Source of the DNA: Streptomyces sp. DH5
Lineage (GTDB): Bacteria; Actinomycetota; Actinomycetes; Streptomycetales; Streptomycetaceae
Length of the DNA: 64,000 bases
Reading direction: 5' to 3'
Assembly: GCF_020873915.1 (NCBI RefSeq)
Contig: NZ_JAHWGP010000031.1
Span: 28,533 to 92,532, forward strand
The translations under genes were made by a program, and so were the position numbers. The first letter of the stretch is position 1; every line of letters starts with the position of its first letter. Shown here in pieces: positions 1-7,102 of this stretch. The notes below the pieces were generated by a model, which did no database searches, was not told the origin of the DNA, and worked only from the letters and a program-made list of their open reading frames with translations.

Positions 1-18
1 CTGCTGTTGTCCGGCTGA

Positions 19-65
19 ACCGGCCGCACACGTGCGCGGCTGGACCGGCCGCGCACGTGTCCGGC
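19..65. repeat. imperfect 22-bp direct repeat, two copies
   Basis: Two copies of a GC-rich unit beginning ACCGGCCGC and containing CACGTG lie at 19-40 and 44-65, offset by 25 bp. They sit just beyond the icmA terminator. I see no coding sense in 1-117 and assign no function. Confidence 0.5.
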
Positions 66-98
66 GGGCGCGGTGTCCGGGGACACCGCGCCCGCCGG
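61..98 (-). terminator. icmA transcription terminator hairpin
   Basis: A perfect inverted repeat has 18-bp arms at 61-78 and 81-98 separated by GG. It lies 20 bp beyond the icmA stop codon on the minus strand. There is no T-tract, which is usual for Streptomyces terminators. Confidence 0.7.
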
Positions 99-117
99 GT
101 GGCCGGGTGGGCAGGTG

Positions 118-1818
118 TCAGAAGCCGGGGGGCTCCGTGTACACGCCCCACTCGTCACGCAGGACGCCGCAGATCTCGCCGAGGGTCGCCTCCGCGCGTA
201 CGGCGTCGAGCATGGGCTCGATCATGTTGGCGCCGGAGCGCGCGGCGGCGACCATGGTGTCCAGCGCGCCGCGCACCTTCGCGTCGTCCCGCCGGCCCTT
301 GCGCTCGCCCAGCAGCCGCACCTGCTCGCGCTCCACCTCGTGGCTGACCCGCAGGATCTCCAGGTCGCCGGTGACCGACCCGGTGTGGACGTTGACGCCC
401 ACGACCCGCTTGTCGCCCTTCTCCAGCGCCTGCTGGTAGCGGAACGCCGATTCGGCGATCTCGCCGGTGAACCAGCCGTCCTCGATGCCGCGCAGGATGC
501 CGGAGGTGATCGGCCCGATCGGGTGCTTGCCGTCCGGGTGGGCGCGCAGGCCCCGCTCCCTGATCTGCTCGAAGATCTTCTCGGCGTCCGCCTCGATCCG
601 GTCCGTGAGCTGCTCGACGTACCAGGAACCGCCGAGCGGGTCCGCGACGTTGCCGACGCCGGTCTCCTCCATCAGCACCTGCTGCGTGCGCAGGGCGATC
701 TCGGCGGCCTGCTCGCTGGGCAGCGCGAGGGTCTCGTCGAGGGCGTTGGTGTGCAGCGAGTTGGTCCCGCCGAGGACGGCGGCCAGCGCCTCGACGGCGG
801 TCCGCACCACGTTGTTGTAGGGCTGCTGCGCGGTCAGCGAGACACCGGCGGTCTGGGTGTGGAAGCGCAGCCACTGCGCCTTGTCGCTCTTCGCGCCGTA
901 CACGTCCCGCATCCAGCGCGCCCAGATCCGCCTGGCCGCGCGGAACTTGGCGATCTCCTCGAAGAAGTCGACGTGCGCGTCGAAGAAGAAGGACAGACCG
1001 GGTGCGAACACGTCCACATCGAGCCCGCGGCTGAGCCCCAGTTCCACGTAGCCGAAGCCGTCCGCGAGCGTGTACGCGAGCTCCTGCGCGGCCGTCGCGC
1101 CGGCCTCGCGGATGTGGTAGCCGGAGACGGAGAGCGGCTTGTAGGCGGGGATGCCGGCCGCGCAGTGCTCCATCAGGTCACCGATGAGGCGCAGATGCGG
1201 CTCGGGCTGGAAGAGCCACTCCTTCTGCGCGATGTACTCCTTGAAGATGTCCGTCTGCAGCGTGCCGTTGAGCACGCCCGGGTCGACGCCCTGCCGCTCG
1301 GCGGCGACGAGGTACATGCAGAAGACGGGCACGGCGGGCCCGCTGATCGTCATGGAGGTCGTCACGTCCCCGAGCGGGATGTCCTTGAACAGGACCTCCA
1401 TGTCGGCCGCGGAGTCGATCGCCACCCCGCAGTGACCGACCTCGCCGAGGGAGCGCGGGTCGTCGGAGTCGCGGCCCATGAGCGTCGGCATGTCGAAGGC
1501 GACGGAGAGCCCGCCCCCGCCGTTGCCCAGGATCTTCTTGTACCGGTCGTTGGTCTGCTCGGCGTTCCCGAACCCGGCGAACTGCCGGATGGTCCACGTC
1601 CGCCCCCGGTAGCCGGTCGGGTACAGGCCGCGGGTGAAGGGATACTCCCCCGGCCAGCCGATCCGCTCGAACCCGTCGTAGGTGTCCCCGGCCCGGGGCC
1701 CGTACACCGGCTCCACGGGATCGCCGGAGAGCGTGGTGAAATCCGCGTCGCGCTTGCGTGCGGCGTCGTACCGGGCCTGCCAGCGTCGGCGGCCCTCGTC
1801 GATGGCGTCAGCGTCCAT
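118..1818 (-). CDS. icmA: isobutyryl-CoA mutase large subunit IcmA
   Basis: This is the 566-aa catalytic subunit of the adenosylcobalamin-dependent mutase that interconverts isobutyryl-CoA and n-butyryl-CoA. Partner IcmB (the B12-binding subunit) is not in the window. The TIM-barrel N-terminus carries the mutase signatures YPFTRGLY (59-66) and [12 protein letters not shown]. Phe80 (in TIRQFAGF) and Gln198 (in EYIAQKEW) occupy the positions that are Tyr89 and Arg207 in methylmalonyl-CoA mutase; Phe/Gln is the known isobutyryl-CoA mutase signature. The start is the ATG at 1816-1818, giving the family length. A longer frame runs upstream but crosses a palindrome at 1828-1849. No C-terminal cobalamin domain is present, as expected. 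MeaB, epimerase and cobalamin adenosyltransferase genes lie within 31 kb. Confidence 0.95.
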   Translation of the reverse strand: MDADAIDEGRRRWQARYDAARKRDADFTTLSGDPVEPVYGPRAGDTYDGFERIGWPGEYPFTRGLYPTGYRGRTWTIRQFAGFGNAEQTNDRYKKILGNGGGGLSVAFDMPTLMGRDSDDPRSLGEVGHCGVAIDSAADMEVLFKDIPLGDVTTSMTISGPAVPVFCMYLVAAERQGVDPGVLNGTLQTDIFKEYIAQKEWLFQPEPHLRLIGDLMEHCAAGIPAYKPLSVSGYHIREAGATAAQELAYTLADGFGYVELGLSRGLDVDVFAPGLSFFFDAHVDFFEEIAKFRAARRIWARWMRDVYGAKSDKAQWLRFHTQTAGVSLTAQQPYNNVVRTAVEALAAVLGGTNSLHTNALDETLALPSEQAAEIALRTQQVLMEETGVGNVADPLGGSWYVEQLTDRIEADAEKIFEQIRERGLRAHPDGKHPIGPITSGILRGIEDGWFTGEIAESAFRYQQALEKGDKRVVGVNVHTGSVTGDLEILRVSHEVEREQVRLLGERKGRRDDAKVRGALDTMVAAARSGANMIEPMLDAVRAEATLGEICGVLRDEWGVYTEPPGF

Positions 1819-1827
1819 ACCCCCGAA

Positions 1828-1849
1828 TTTACTAGGACGTCCAAGTAAA
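1828..1849. promoter_or_regulatory. 22-bp palindrome at the icmA start, probable operator
   Basis: The site reads TTTACTAGGAC followed by GTCCAAGTAAA. The two 11-bp half-sites match at 10 positions. Its AT-rich ends stand out against about 72% GC surroundings. On the minus strand it ends 9 nt before the icmA ATG, with only a G-rich tract between. A repressor bound here would cover the icmA start region. The regulator is unknown; a TetR-type dimer is an inference from symmetry. Confidence 0.7.
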
Positions 1850-1907
1850 TGTCGACGGCACCCCGCCGCACACTGCTCCGTACGGCGGTGACCTGGAAGA
1901 ACGAACG

Positions 1908-2246
1908 CTATGCCTTGGCGACCGCGGGGGCCTCGTCCGCGAGCTTGCCCTCGAGCTCGCGGCTGATCCTGCGCTCCACGAAGAACGCGGCCGTGGGCAC
2001 CGTGCCGGCCAGCAGCACCCAGAGCTGCTTCTTCACCGGCCACTTCAGCTTCGAGCCGAGATCGAAGGCGAAGATCAGGTAGACCACGTAGAGCCAGCCG
2101 TGCGCGATGCTGACCACCTGCGTGAAGTCGGCCGCGCCACCCATGTCGAGCACGTACTTGCCGATCATGCCGAAGGTCAGCGCGACGAGGAGGACACCGG
2201 TGACGTAGGCCATGACCCGGTAGCGGGTGAACACGCTCTTCTTCAT
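1908..2246 (-). CDS. DUF3817 small membrane protein, copy 1
   Basis: A 112-aa integral membrane protein of the DUF3817 type. Hydrophobic segments lie near residues 9-30, 40-62 and 72-90, followed by a charged C-terminal tail (ERRISRELEGK). The sequence SIAHGWLYVVYLIFAFDL followed by KWPVKKQ matches the family's conserved HG...Y...D...W pattern. The start is ATG at 2244-2246. A second DUF3817 gene is at 3900-4244; both share the terminal FFxERRxxRE motif. The function of the family is unknown and no catalytic residues are evident. It is transcribed toward icmA across an 89-bp gap and may or may not share its transcript. Confidence 0.85.
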   Translation of the reverse strand: MKKSVFTRYRVMAYVTGVLLVALTFGMIGKYVLDMGGAADFTQVVSIAHGWLYVVYLIFAFDLGSKLKWPVKKQLWVLLAGTVPTAAFFVERRISRELEGKLADEAPAVAKA

Positions 2247-2412
2247 GGCGTCGAGCCTAACCGGCCGCCCCCCTGGAACCGGGGCCGGGTCGCGTGCCCC
2301 GTGTCACCCCGGTGAGGCACGGACGCGCTCGCGGCCCCGGCCGTACGGACGACTCACGCCCCGCCCCCGCCCCCACTGCCCTGGCGCCGGCACGTCGGAT
2401 GTTCGGGGAGGG

Positions 2413-2931
2413 GTGCGGGATGGACGGGACGCGCACGACCGGACCGCCGGGCGGCCGGGCGGGGGCGCGGGGGCACTCCCGTTCGGGGCGGGAGCACTGC
2501 TGCTGCTCGCGGGAGGCGGCGTGACCGCCGTCGGGGCCGGGGCACCAGGGCTGGGGACGCGGACCTTCACCCGGATCTCCCGCCACGAGACGCGCACCGC
2601 CAAGGCCGGCAGCGTGTGGCACTGCTCCGGCAGCACCGCCGCGCGGATCGAGGCGGCCGCGGAGGAGCAGCGGCGGGCCAGGGCGGACGCGCCGCGCGGG
2701 CGGTACCCGGACATCGCCTCCCGGAAGCCCTCCCGGCGCACCTTCGTCGGCCACGACGGCCGGCAGCATCCCGCCACGGTCACCGTGACCCGCGTCGGAC
2801 CACGGTGGAGCGCCCACGCGCCGGGCGTGGTGGGCACGGGCGTCGCGCTGCCGGCGGCGGGAGCCGGGGTGGTGGCGGCGGGCGTCGTCCGTGTGCGGAC
2901 CGCAGGCCGGCGGCCGGACCGACTCCGTTGA
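2413..2931 (+). CDS. putative two-TM membrane protein, start uncertain
   Basis: This open frame would encode about 172 aa with a first hydrophobic segment (FGAGALLLLAGGGVTAVGAG), a soluble Arg-rich middle, and a second hydrophobic segment near the C-terminus (GTGVALPAAGAGVVAAGVV) with positive residues after it. I do not recognise a family. The in-frame GTG at 2413 has GGGGAGG directly against it, too close to be a normal ribosome site. An ATG at 2420 has ideal spacing but lies in another frame that stops at 2524. Either the start is at 2413 or a frameshift separates the true start from the body. Third-position GC is high, which supports coding only weakly. Confidence 0.45.
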   Translation: MRDGRDAHDRTAGRPGGGAGALPFGAGALLLLAGGGVTAVGAGAPGLGTRTFTRISRHETRTAKAGSVWHCSGSTAARIEAAAEEQRRARADAPRGRYPDIASRKPSRRTFVGHDGRQHPATVTVTRVGPRWSAHAPGVVGTGVALPAAGAGVVAAGVVRVRTAGRRPDRLR

Positions 2932-2980
2932 CGGGCGTGCGGTGCCCGGCCGGGGGCACGGTCACCGCCCGGGCCGGCGG

Positions 2981-3490
2981 TCAGCCCTCCTCGAAGTCCC
3001 CCGCCGCCACCCGCAGCGGCCGCAGGATGGCGAAGAGCTCGCCGCACTCCTCGGCGTCGTAGGCGCTCAGGCCGAAGTCCATCGCCATCAGGTCGCGGGT
3101 GGCGGACTCGACCACCTCGCGGCCCTTGTCCGTGATGGTGGCGAGGGTGCCGCGGCCGTCGTTGGGGTTGGGGCGCTTGGCGACCAGACCCGACCTCACC
3201 AGCCGGTCCACGGTGTTCGTCACCGACGTGGGGTGCACCATGAGCCGCTCGCCGATCTTCGACATCGGCAGTTCGCCCGACTTGGAGAAGGTCAGCAGCA
3301 CCAGCGCCTCGTACCGCGCGAACGTGAGCCCGTACGGCTTGACGACCGCGTCGACCTCGGCCAGCAGGATCTGGTGCGCGCGCATGACGGAGGTGATCGC
3401 GGCCATCGACGGCACGCTTCCCCAGCGCTGCTTCCAGAGCTCGTCGGCGCGGGCGATGGGATCGAACGAGAGACTGAGCGGCTTCGGCAC
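2981..3490 (-). CDS. MarR-family transcriptional regulator
   Basis: A 169-aa winged-helix regulator resembling S. coelicolor SCO5413. An N-terminal helical dimerisation region includes residues 24-50. The DNA-binding helices run through ELPMSKIGERLMVHPTSVTN (about 75-94), and the wing contains NPNDGRGTLATITDKG. The start is GTG at 3488-3490. MarR dimers usually bind palindromes near their own promoter and respond to small phenolic or lipophilic ligands; the ligand here is unknown. It is the first gene after a short gap from the convergent membrane protein and is read away from the DUF3817/thiamine-binding pair. A second MarR gene, absC, is 3.5 kb away. Confidence 0.9.
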   Translation of the reverse strand: MPKPLSLSFDPIARADELWKQRWGSVPSMAAITSVMRAHQILLAEVDAVVKPYGLTFARYEALVLLTFSKSGELPMSKIGERLMVHPTSVTNTVDRLVRSGLVAKRPNPNDGRGTLATITDKGREVVESATRDLMAMDFGLSAYDAEECGELFAILRPLRVAAGDFEEG

Positions 3491-3603
3491 GGCTCAGACC
3501 CTACCGGCCGGTCATATGCCGGTCAGCCCTGTCTCACACATCGGTCCGCGCGGCCGCGGGCGGACGGTTCCGGTCCGTTCCGCGGGCCGCACGGCGGCGG
3601 GCG

Positions 3604-3903
3604 TCAGCGGTCGCCCGCCAGGTGACGCTCGACCGTCTCCACCTTCGAGGTGAGGCCGTCCGTCACGCCCGGGCGGATGTCCGCCTTGAGGACGACGGAC
3701 ACGCGCGGGGCGCGTGCCTCCACGGCGGCCACGGCACGCCTGACCACGTCCATGACCTCGTCCCACTCGCCTTCCAGCGAGGTGAACATGGCGTCGGTGC
3801 GGTGGGGCAGTCCGGACTCGCGGACCACGCGCACGGCGTCGGCGACGTACTCCCCCACGTCCTCGCCGACGCCGAGCGGGGTCACCGAGAAGGCGACGAT
3901 CAC
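3604..3903 (-). CDS. thiamine-binding (MTH1187/YkoF-like) protein
   Basis: A 99-aa cytoplasmic protein of the MTH1187/DUF77 thiamine-binding-like fold. It begins [20 protein letters not shown] and carries the family pattern [26 protein letters not shown] and [13 protein letters not shown]. The fold is a ferredoxin-like beta-alpha-beta repeat that assembles as a tetramer and binds thiamine or related molecules in characterised members. The start is GTG at 3901-3903, whose GTGA overlaps the TGA of the upstream DUF3817 gene, so translation is probably coupled. Ligand binding here is inferred from family only. Confidence 0.85.
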   Translation of the reverse strand: MIVAFSVTPLGVGEDVGEYVADAVRVVRESGLPHRTDAMFTSLEGEWDEVMDVVRRAVAAVEARAPRVSVVLKADIRPGVTDGLTSKVETVERHLAGDR

Positions 3904-4244
3904 GCGTTCACGACCCCCTCGGTGCGGGCGCGGGAGGCGATCACCGCGTCCTCGGCCTCGCGCTTGAGCCGGCGCTCGGCGAAGAAGCCGCCGGCGGGCA
4001 GGACCGACATCGCGAAGTAGAAGACGGCGGTCTTCAGCGGCCACTTGGCGCGGTTCCAGGCGTCGGCCCAGAAGAGCACGTAGAGGACGAAGAGGAAGCC
4101 GTGGACCGCGCCCATCACCGGGACGGCGTTGAAGTCGGTGGTCCGCTTCAGGACCGAGCAGACGAGCAGCAGCAGGAAGGAGATCGCTTCGGGGCCCGAG
4201 ACCAGGCGGAGGCGGCGGAGGGCGGAGGCGGTCTTGATGTCCAC
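3900..4244 (-). CDS. DUF3817 small membrane protein, copy 2
   Basis: A 114-aa DUF3817 membrane protein, paralogous to the gene at 1908-2246. Hydrophobic helices lie near residues 17-33, 43-62 and 70-88, with the conserved [17 protein letters not shown] and [10 protein letters not shown] stretches and the terminal [10 protein letters not shown] motif. The start is GTG at 4242-4244, preceded by GAAGGTG on the minus strand. It heads a two-gene operon with the overlapping thiamine-binding gene and is divergent from the AIM24 cluster across a 193-bp gap. Function unknown. Confidence 0.85.
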   Translation of the reverse strand: MDIKTASALRRLRLVSGPEAISFLLLLVCSVLKRTTDFNAVPVMGAVHGFLFVLYVLFWADAWNRAKWPLKTAVFYFAMSVLPAGGFFAERRLKREAEDAVIASRARTEGVVNA

Positions 4245-4437
4245 GGGTCACCTTCGGTGGGAGAGACGTCGGCGTCGACGGTCGGACGGCTTGTGAACAC
4301 ACGCACAAGCGCGTCCATTGTGGCAAACCCCGTACGTGATCGAGGGAGCGGGTCCTCAGGGGGCGGATCAGGGGACGACTCGGGCCACGGGATCTGTCGG
4401 TCGGGGCAAAGGGGCGGCTACCGTCGCAACCGTGGCG

Positions 4438-5070
4438 ATGTTCCGACTTCAGAGCAGCAAGGTGCTCGCCGTCGACATGACCGGGGACGCCGTGAAGGCG
4501 AAGAACGGCTCCATGGTCGCGTACGACGGCGAGATGGCCTTCAAGAAGCTCAGCGGTGGCGGTGAGGGCCTGCGGGGCATGGTGACCCGCAGGCTCACGG
4601 GCGAGCAGATGACACTGATGGAGGTGAAGGGGCACGGGACCTGCTTCTTCGCGGACCGTGCCTCCGAGATCAACCTCGTGGGGCTGCGGGGCGACACGCT
4701 GTACGTGGAGTCCAGCAATCTGCTGGCGACGGACGGCGGGCTGCGCACCGGGACCACGTTCACGGGCCTGCGCGGCGCCTCTCAGGGCAACGGACTGTTC
4801 ACGACCACGATCGAGGGGCACGGCCAGGCGGCGCTCCTGTCGGACGGGCCGGCCGCGCTGCTGCGGGTCAGCCCGCAGTACCCGCTGACCGTCGACCCGG
4901 GCGCCTACGTGGCCCACCAGGGGGACCTGCGGCAGTCCTTCCAGTCGGGTGTGACCTTCCGCACGCTGATGGGAGAGGGCGGCGGCGAGGCCTTCCAGAT
5001 CCGGTTCGAGGGCGACGGGGTGGTCTACGTCCAGCCCAGTGAGCGCAACACGATCGCGGGGGACGTGTGA
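4438..5070 (+). CDS. AIM24-family protein, first of three
   Basis: A 210-aa beta-rich protein of the AIM24 superfamily. It shows the repeated family blocks [52 protein letters not shown] and [17 protein letters not shown], ending in a [22 protein letters not shown] strand. No signal peptide or TM segment is seen. The start is taken as ATG 4438 (MFRLQSSK); GTG 4432 is an alternative. No clear ribosome site precedes it, so the message may be leaderless. It is followed after 1 nt by the second AIM24 gene. Bacterial AIM24 proteins have no settled function; the yeast namesake is mitochondrial. Confidence 0.85.
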   Translation: MFRLQSSKVLAVDMTGDAVKAKNGSMVAYDGEMAFKKLSGGGEGLRGMVTRRLTGEQMTLMEVKGHGTCFFADRASEINLVGLRGDTLYVESSNLLATDGGLRTGTTFTGLRGASQGNGLFTTTIEGHGQAALLSDGPAALLRVSPQYPLTVDPGAYVAHQGDLRQSFQSGVTFRTLMGEGGGEAFQIRFEGDGVVYVQPSERNTIAGDV

Positions 5071-5071
5071 G

Positions 5072-5722
5072 ATGGGCTTCAGGGAGATCAACTCCAAGAT
5101 GATCGAGGCGACCGTGGCGCCCGGCCAGCGGCTGTTCAGTCAGCGTGGCGCGATGCTCGCGTACAAGGGGGAGGTCGGCTTCACCCCGAACCTGCGCGGC
5201 GGCCGGGGCGGGGTGATGTCGATGATCGGGCGGCGGGTCGCCAATGAGGACACGCCCCTGATGACCGTCGAGGGCAGCGGCACCGTGCTGTTCGGGCACG
5301 GCGGTCACCACATCCAGGTGATCGACCTCTCCGGGGACACGCTGTACGTCGAGGCCGACCGGCTGCTCGCCTTCGAGGGCACGCTGGAGCAGGGCACGGT
5401 GTTCCTCGGATCCCAGGGCGGGGTGATGGGCGTGGTCCGGGGCCAGGTCTCCGGGCAGGGGCTGTTCACCACCACGCTCAAGGGGCACGGCTCGGTCGCC
5501 GTGATGGCGCACGGAGGGGTGATCGAGATCCCGATCACCCCGCAGCGGCCGGTCCGGGTCGACCCGGGGGCCTACGTCGCCCACCACGGCGACGTGCGCA
5601 ACAGGCTGTCCACCGCCCTCGGCTGGCGGGACATGGTGGGCCGCGGCTCCGGGGAGGCCTTCCAGCTGGAGCTGAGCGGCAGCGGTGCCGTGTACGTCCA
5701 GGCGTCGGAGGAAAAGCTGTGA
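5072..5722 (+). CDS. AIM24-family protein, second of three
   Basis: A 216-aa paralogue of the preceding gene. Matching blocks are [58 protein letters not shown] and [19 protein letters not shown], with [15 protein letters not shown] shared almost word for word with gene 1 ([15 protein letters not shown]). The start ATG 5072 lies 1 nt after the upstream TGA, indicating coupling. It is cytoplasmic by absence of signal or TM segments. Retention of all three copies with divergent surfaces suggests a hetero-oligomeric beta-helix-like assembly; this is inference. Confidence 0.87.
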   Translation: MGFREINSKMIEATVAPGQRLFSQRGAMLAYKGEVGFTPNLRGGRGGVMSMIGRRVANEDTPLMTVEGSGTVLFGHGGHHIQVIDLSGDTLYVEADRLLAFEGTLEQGTVFLGSQGGVMGVVRGQVSGQGLFTTTLKGHGSVAVMAHGGVIEIPITPQRPVRVDPGAYVAHHGDVRNRLSTALGWRDMVGRGSGEAFQLELSGSGAVYVQASEEKL

Positions 5723-6507
5723 GCATGTACGGAACGCCGGGCGCCGGGCCCGTGGTCCACGACCCGACGACGCTGCCGGCCGACGACAACGTCGACCCCT
5801 ACACCTTCTGCGTGGAGCTCAAGGGCACCCAGTGGTTCATGCAGAAGGGGAAGATGATCGCCTACTACGGTTCGATCGAGTTCGACGGCATCGGGCACGG
5901 GCGACTCGACCGACTTGTCCGTACGGCGTTCCATTCGCCTCTGCACGCGAGCGACTGGGTCGTGGCGGAGGGCTCCGGCAAGATGCTCCTCGCCGACCGG
6001 GCCTTCGATGTGAACGCGTACGACCTCGAGGAGGGCAACCTGACCATTCGCTCGGGCAACTTGCTGGCTTTTCAGCCAAGTCTCTCGCTGAAGCAGTCGA
6101 TCGTGCCGGGTTTTCTGACACTGATCGGAACCGGAAAGTTCGTGGCCGCCTCCAACGGTCCGGTGGTGTTCATGGAACCTCCGATCCGGGTGGACCCGCA
6201 GGCGCTGGTCGGCTGGGCGGACTGCCCGTCCCCGTGCCATCACTACGACCACGGGTACATGACCGGCGTGATGGGCGGCCTACGCGCGATGACCGGCCTG
6301 GGCGGGGCTTCCGGCGAGGAGCACCAGTTCGAGTTCGTCGGGGCGGGCACGGTACTGCTCCAGTCGTCCGAGGCGCTGATGGAGGAGCAGGCCACGGGGG
6401 TGCCTCCGCACGAGCCGGGAGTACCCGGGGGCGGGCAGGGGCAGCCAGGGGGCGCACCGCGCCTTCCCGGACAACTGGGGGACCTCCAGCGCCGCTTCGG
6501 ACTGTGA
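5719..6507 (+). CDS. AIM24-family protein, third of three, Pro/Gly tail
   Basis: A 262-aa more divergent AIM24 protein. It retains WFMQKGKMIAYYGSIEFDG, WVVAEGSGKMLLADRAFDV and EGNLTIRSGNLLAFQPSL. It adds an insertion with a CPSPCHHYDHGY cluster of Cys and His that could bind metal, and a C-terminal Gly/Pro/Gln-rich tail (about residues 225-262). The start is GTG 5719, whose GTGA overlaps the TGA of gene 2. This is the last gene of the three-gene cluster; absC follows after 97 bp from its own promoter. Metal binding is only a possibility suggested by C-x3-C-HH. Confidence 0.82.
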   Translation: MSMYGTPGAGPVVHDPTTLPADDNVDPYTFCVELKGTQWFMQKGKMIAYYGSIEFDGIGHGRLDRLVRTAFHSPLHASDWVVAEGSGKMLLADRAFDVNAYDLEEGNLTIRSGNLLAFQPSLSLKQSIVPGFLTLIGTGKFVAASNGPVVFMEPPIRVDPQALVGWADCPSPCHHYDHGYMTGVMGGLRAMTGLGGASGEEHQFEFVGAGTVLLQSSEALMEEQATGVPPHEPGVPGGGQGQPGGAPRLPGQLGDLQRRFGL

Positions 6508-6592
6508 GCGGTAATGTGCGGGGTGTGACATCGAACGCCTGCACGCGGTGTCACGCGAAAGCCTCATTAGTTCGCCTTTCAACTTCCTTAGG

Positions 6593-6605
6593 TAGACTTC
6601 ATTCA
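6593..6605 (+). promoter_or_regulatory. absC leaderless promoter -10
   Basis: TAGACT at 6593-6598 fits the TAnnnT -10 consensus and lies 6 nt before the absC ATG at 6605, which would place the transcript start on the A of the start codon. No Shine-Dalgarno is present. The 6561-6604 stretch is AT-rich relative to its surroundings. The -35 is weak (TTCGCC at 6571). Confidence 0.55.
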
Positions 6606-7081
6606 TGGAGACCGAGACGGCCACCCGCTGGCTGACCAATGCGGAGCAGTGCGCCTGGCGCACCCACCTGGAGGTCAACAAGCTGCTGACGTACCAGCTC
6701 GAGAAGGATCTGCAGCCGTTCGGCCTGACGATGAACGACTACGAGATCCTGGTGAACCTGTCCGAGGCGGAGGACCGGCGGATGCGGATGAGCGACCTCG
6801 CCTCCGCCACCATGCAGTCCAAGAGCCGGCTGTCGCACCAGATCACCCGCATGGAGAACGCGGACCTGGTCCGGCGGGAGAACTGCGAGTCCGACCGCCG
6901 GGGTCTGTACGCGGTCCTCACCGAGCACGGCCTGGGGACCATGCAGAAGGTCGCCCCGCACCACGTGGCGTCCGTGCGCAGACACTTCATCGACCTGCTC
7001 GCCCCCGAGGCACTCACCGAGCTCGACAAGGCCCTCAAGCCCATCGCCGAGCACCTGCGGGGGCAGCGGGGGCGCCCCTGA
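6605..7081 (+). CDS. absC: MarR-like regulator AbsC
   Basis: A 158-aa winged-helix protein matching S. coelicolor AbsC (SCO5405) in length and context. That protein is a MarR-like regulator required for antibiotic production under low zinc. Helices for DNA contact run through MRMSDLASATMQSKSRLSHQ (about 60-79), and the wing contains CESDRRGLYAVLTEHG. The start is ATG 6605, apparently leaderless. It faces the two-component genes convergently across a shared terminator. Name based on remembered similarity and synteny; regulatory targets cannot be read from this window. Confidence 0.85.
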   Translation: METETATRWLTNAEQCAWRTHLEVNKLLTYQLEKDLQPFGLTMNDYEILVNLSEAEDRRMRMSDLASATMQSKSRLSHQITRMENADLVRRENCESDRRGLYAVLTEHGLGTMQKVAPHHVASVRRHFIDLLAPEALTELDKALKPIAEHLRGQRGRP

Positions 7082-7095
7082 CGCCCCCGCTGCCC
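7061..7095. terminator. bidirectional terminator between absC and histidine kinase
   Basis: Perfect 14-bp arms at 7061-7074 and 7082-7095 are separated by a 7-nt loop that contains the absC stop codon. It can serve both convergent transcripts. Confidence 0.75.
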
Positions 7096-7102
7096 TTCGG
7101 CC

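Noticed and set aside
73-1848. Long plus-strand open frame antisense to icmA
   Set aside because: It mirrors the icmA codons, has no ribosome site and translates to low-complexity Gly/Val/Leu/Arg sequence. It is a GC-bias shadow.
6527-6556. TGTGACA/TGTCACG inverted repeat before absC
   Set aside because: The 18-nt spacer and incomplete match make it weak as either terminator or operator; kept out of the feature list.
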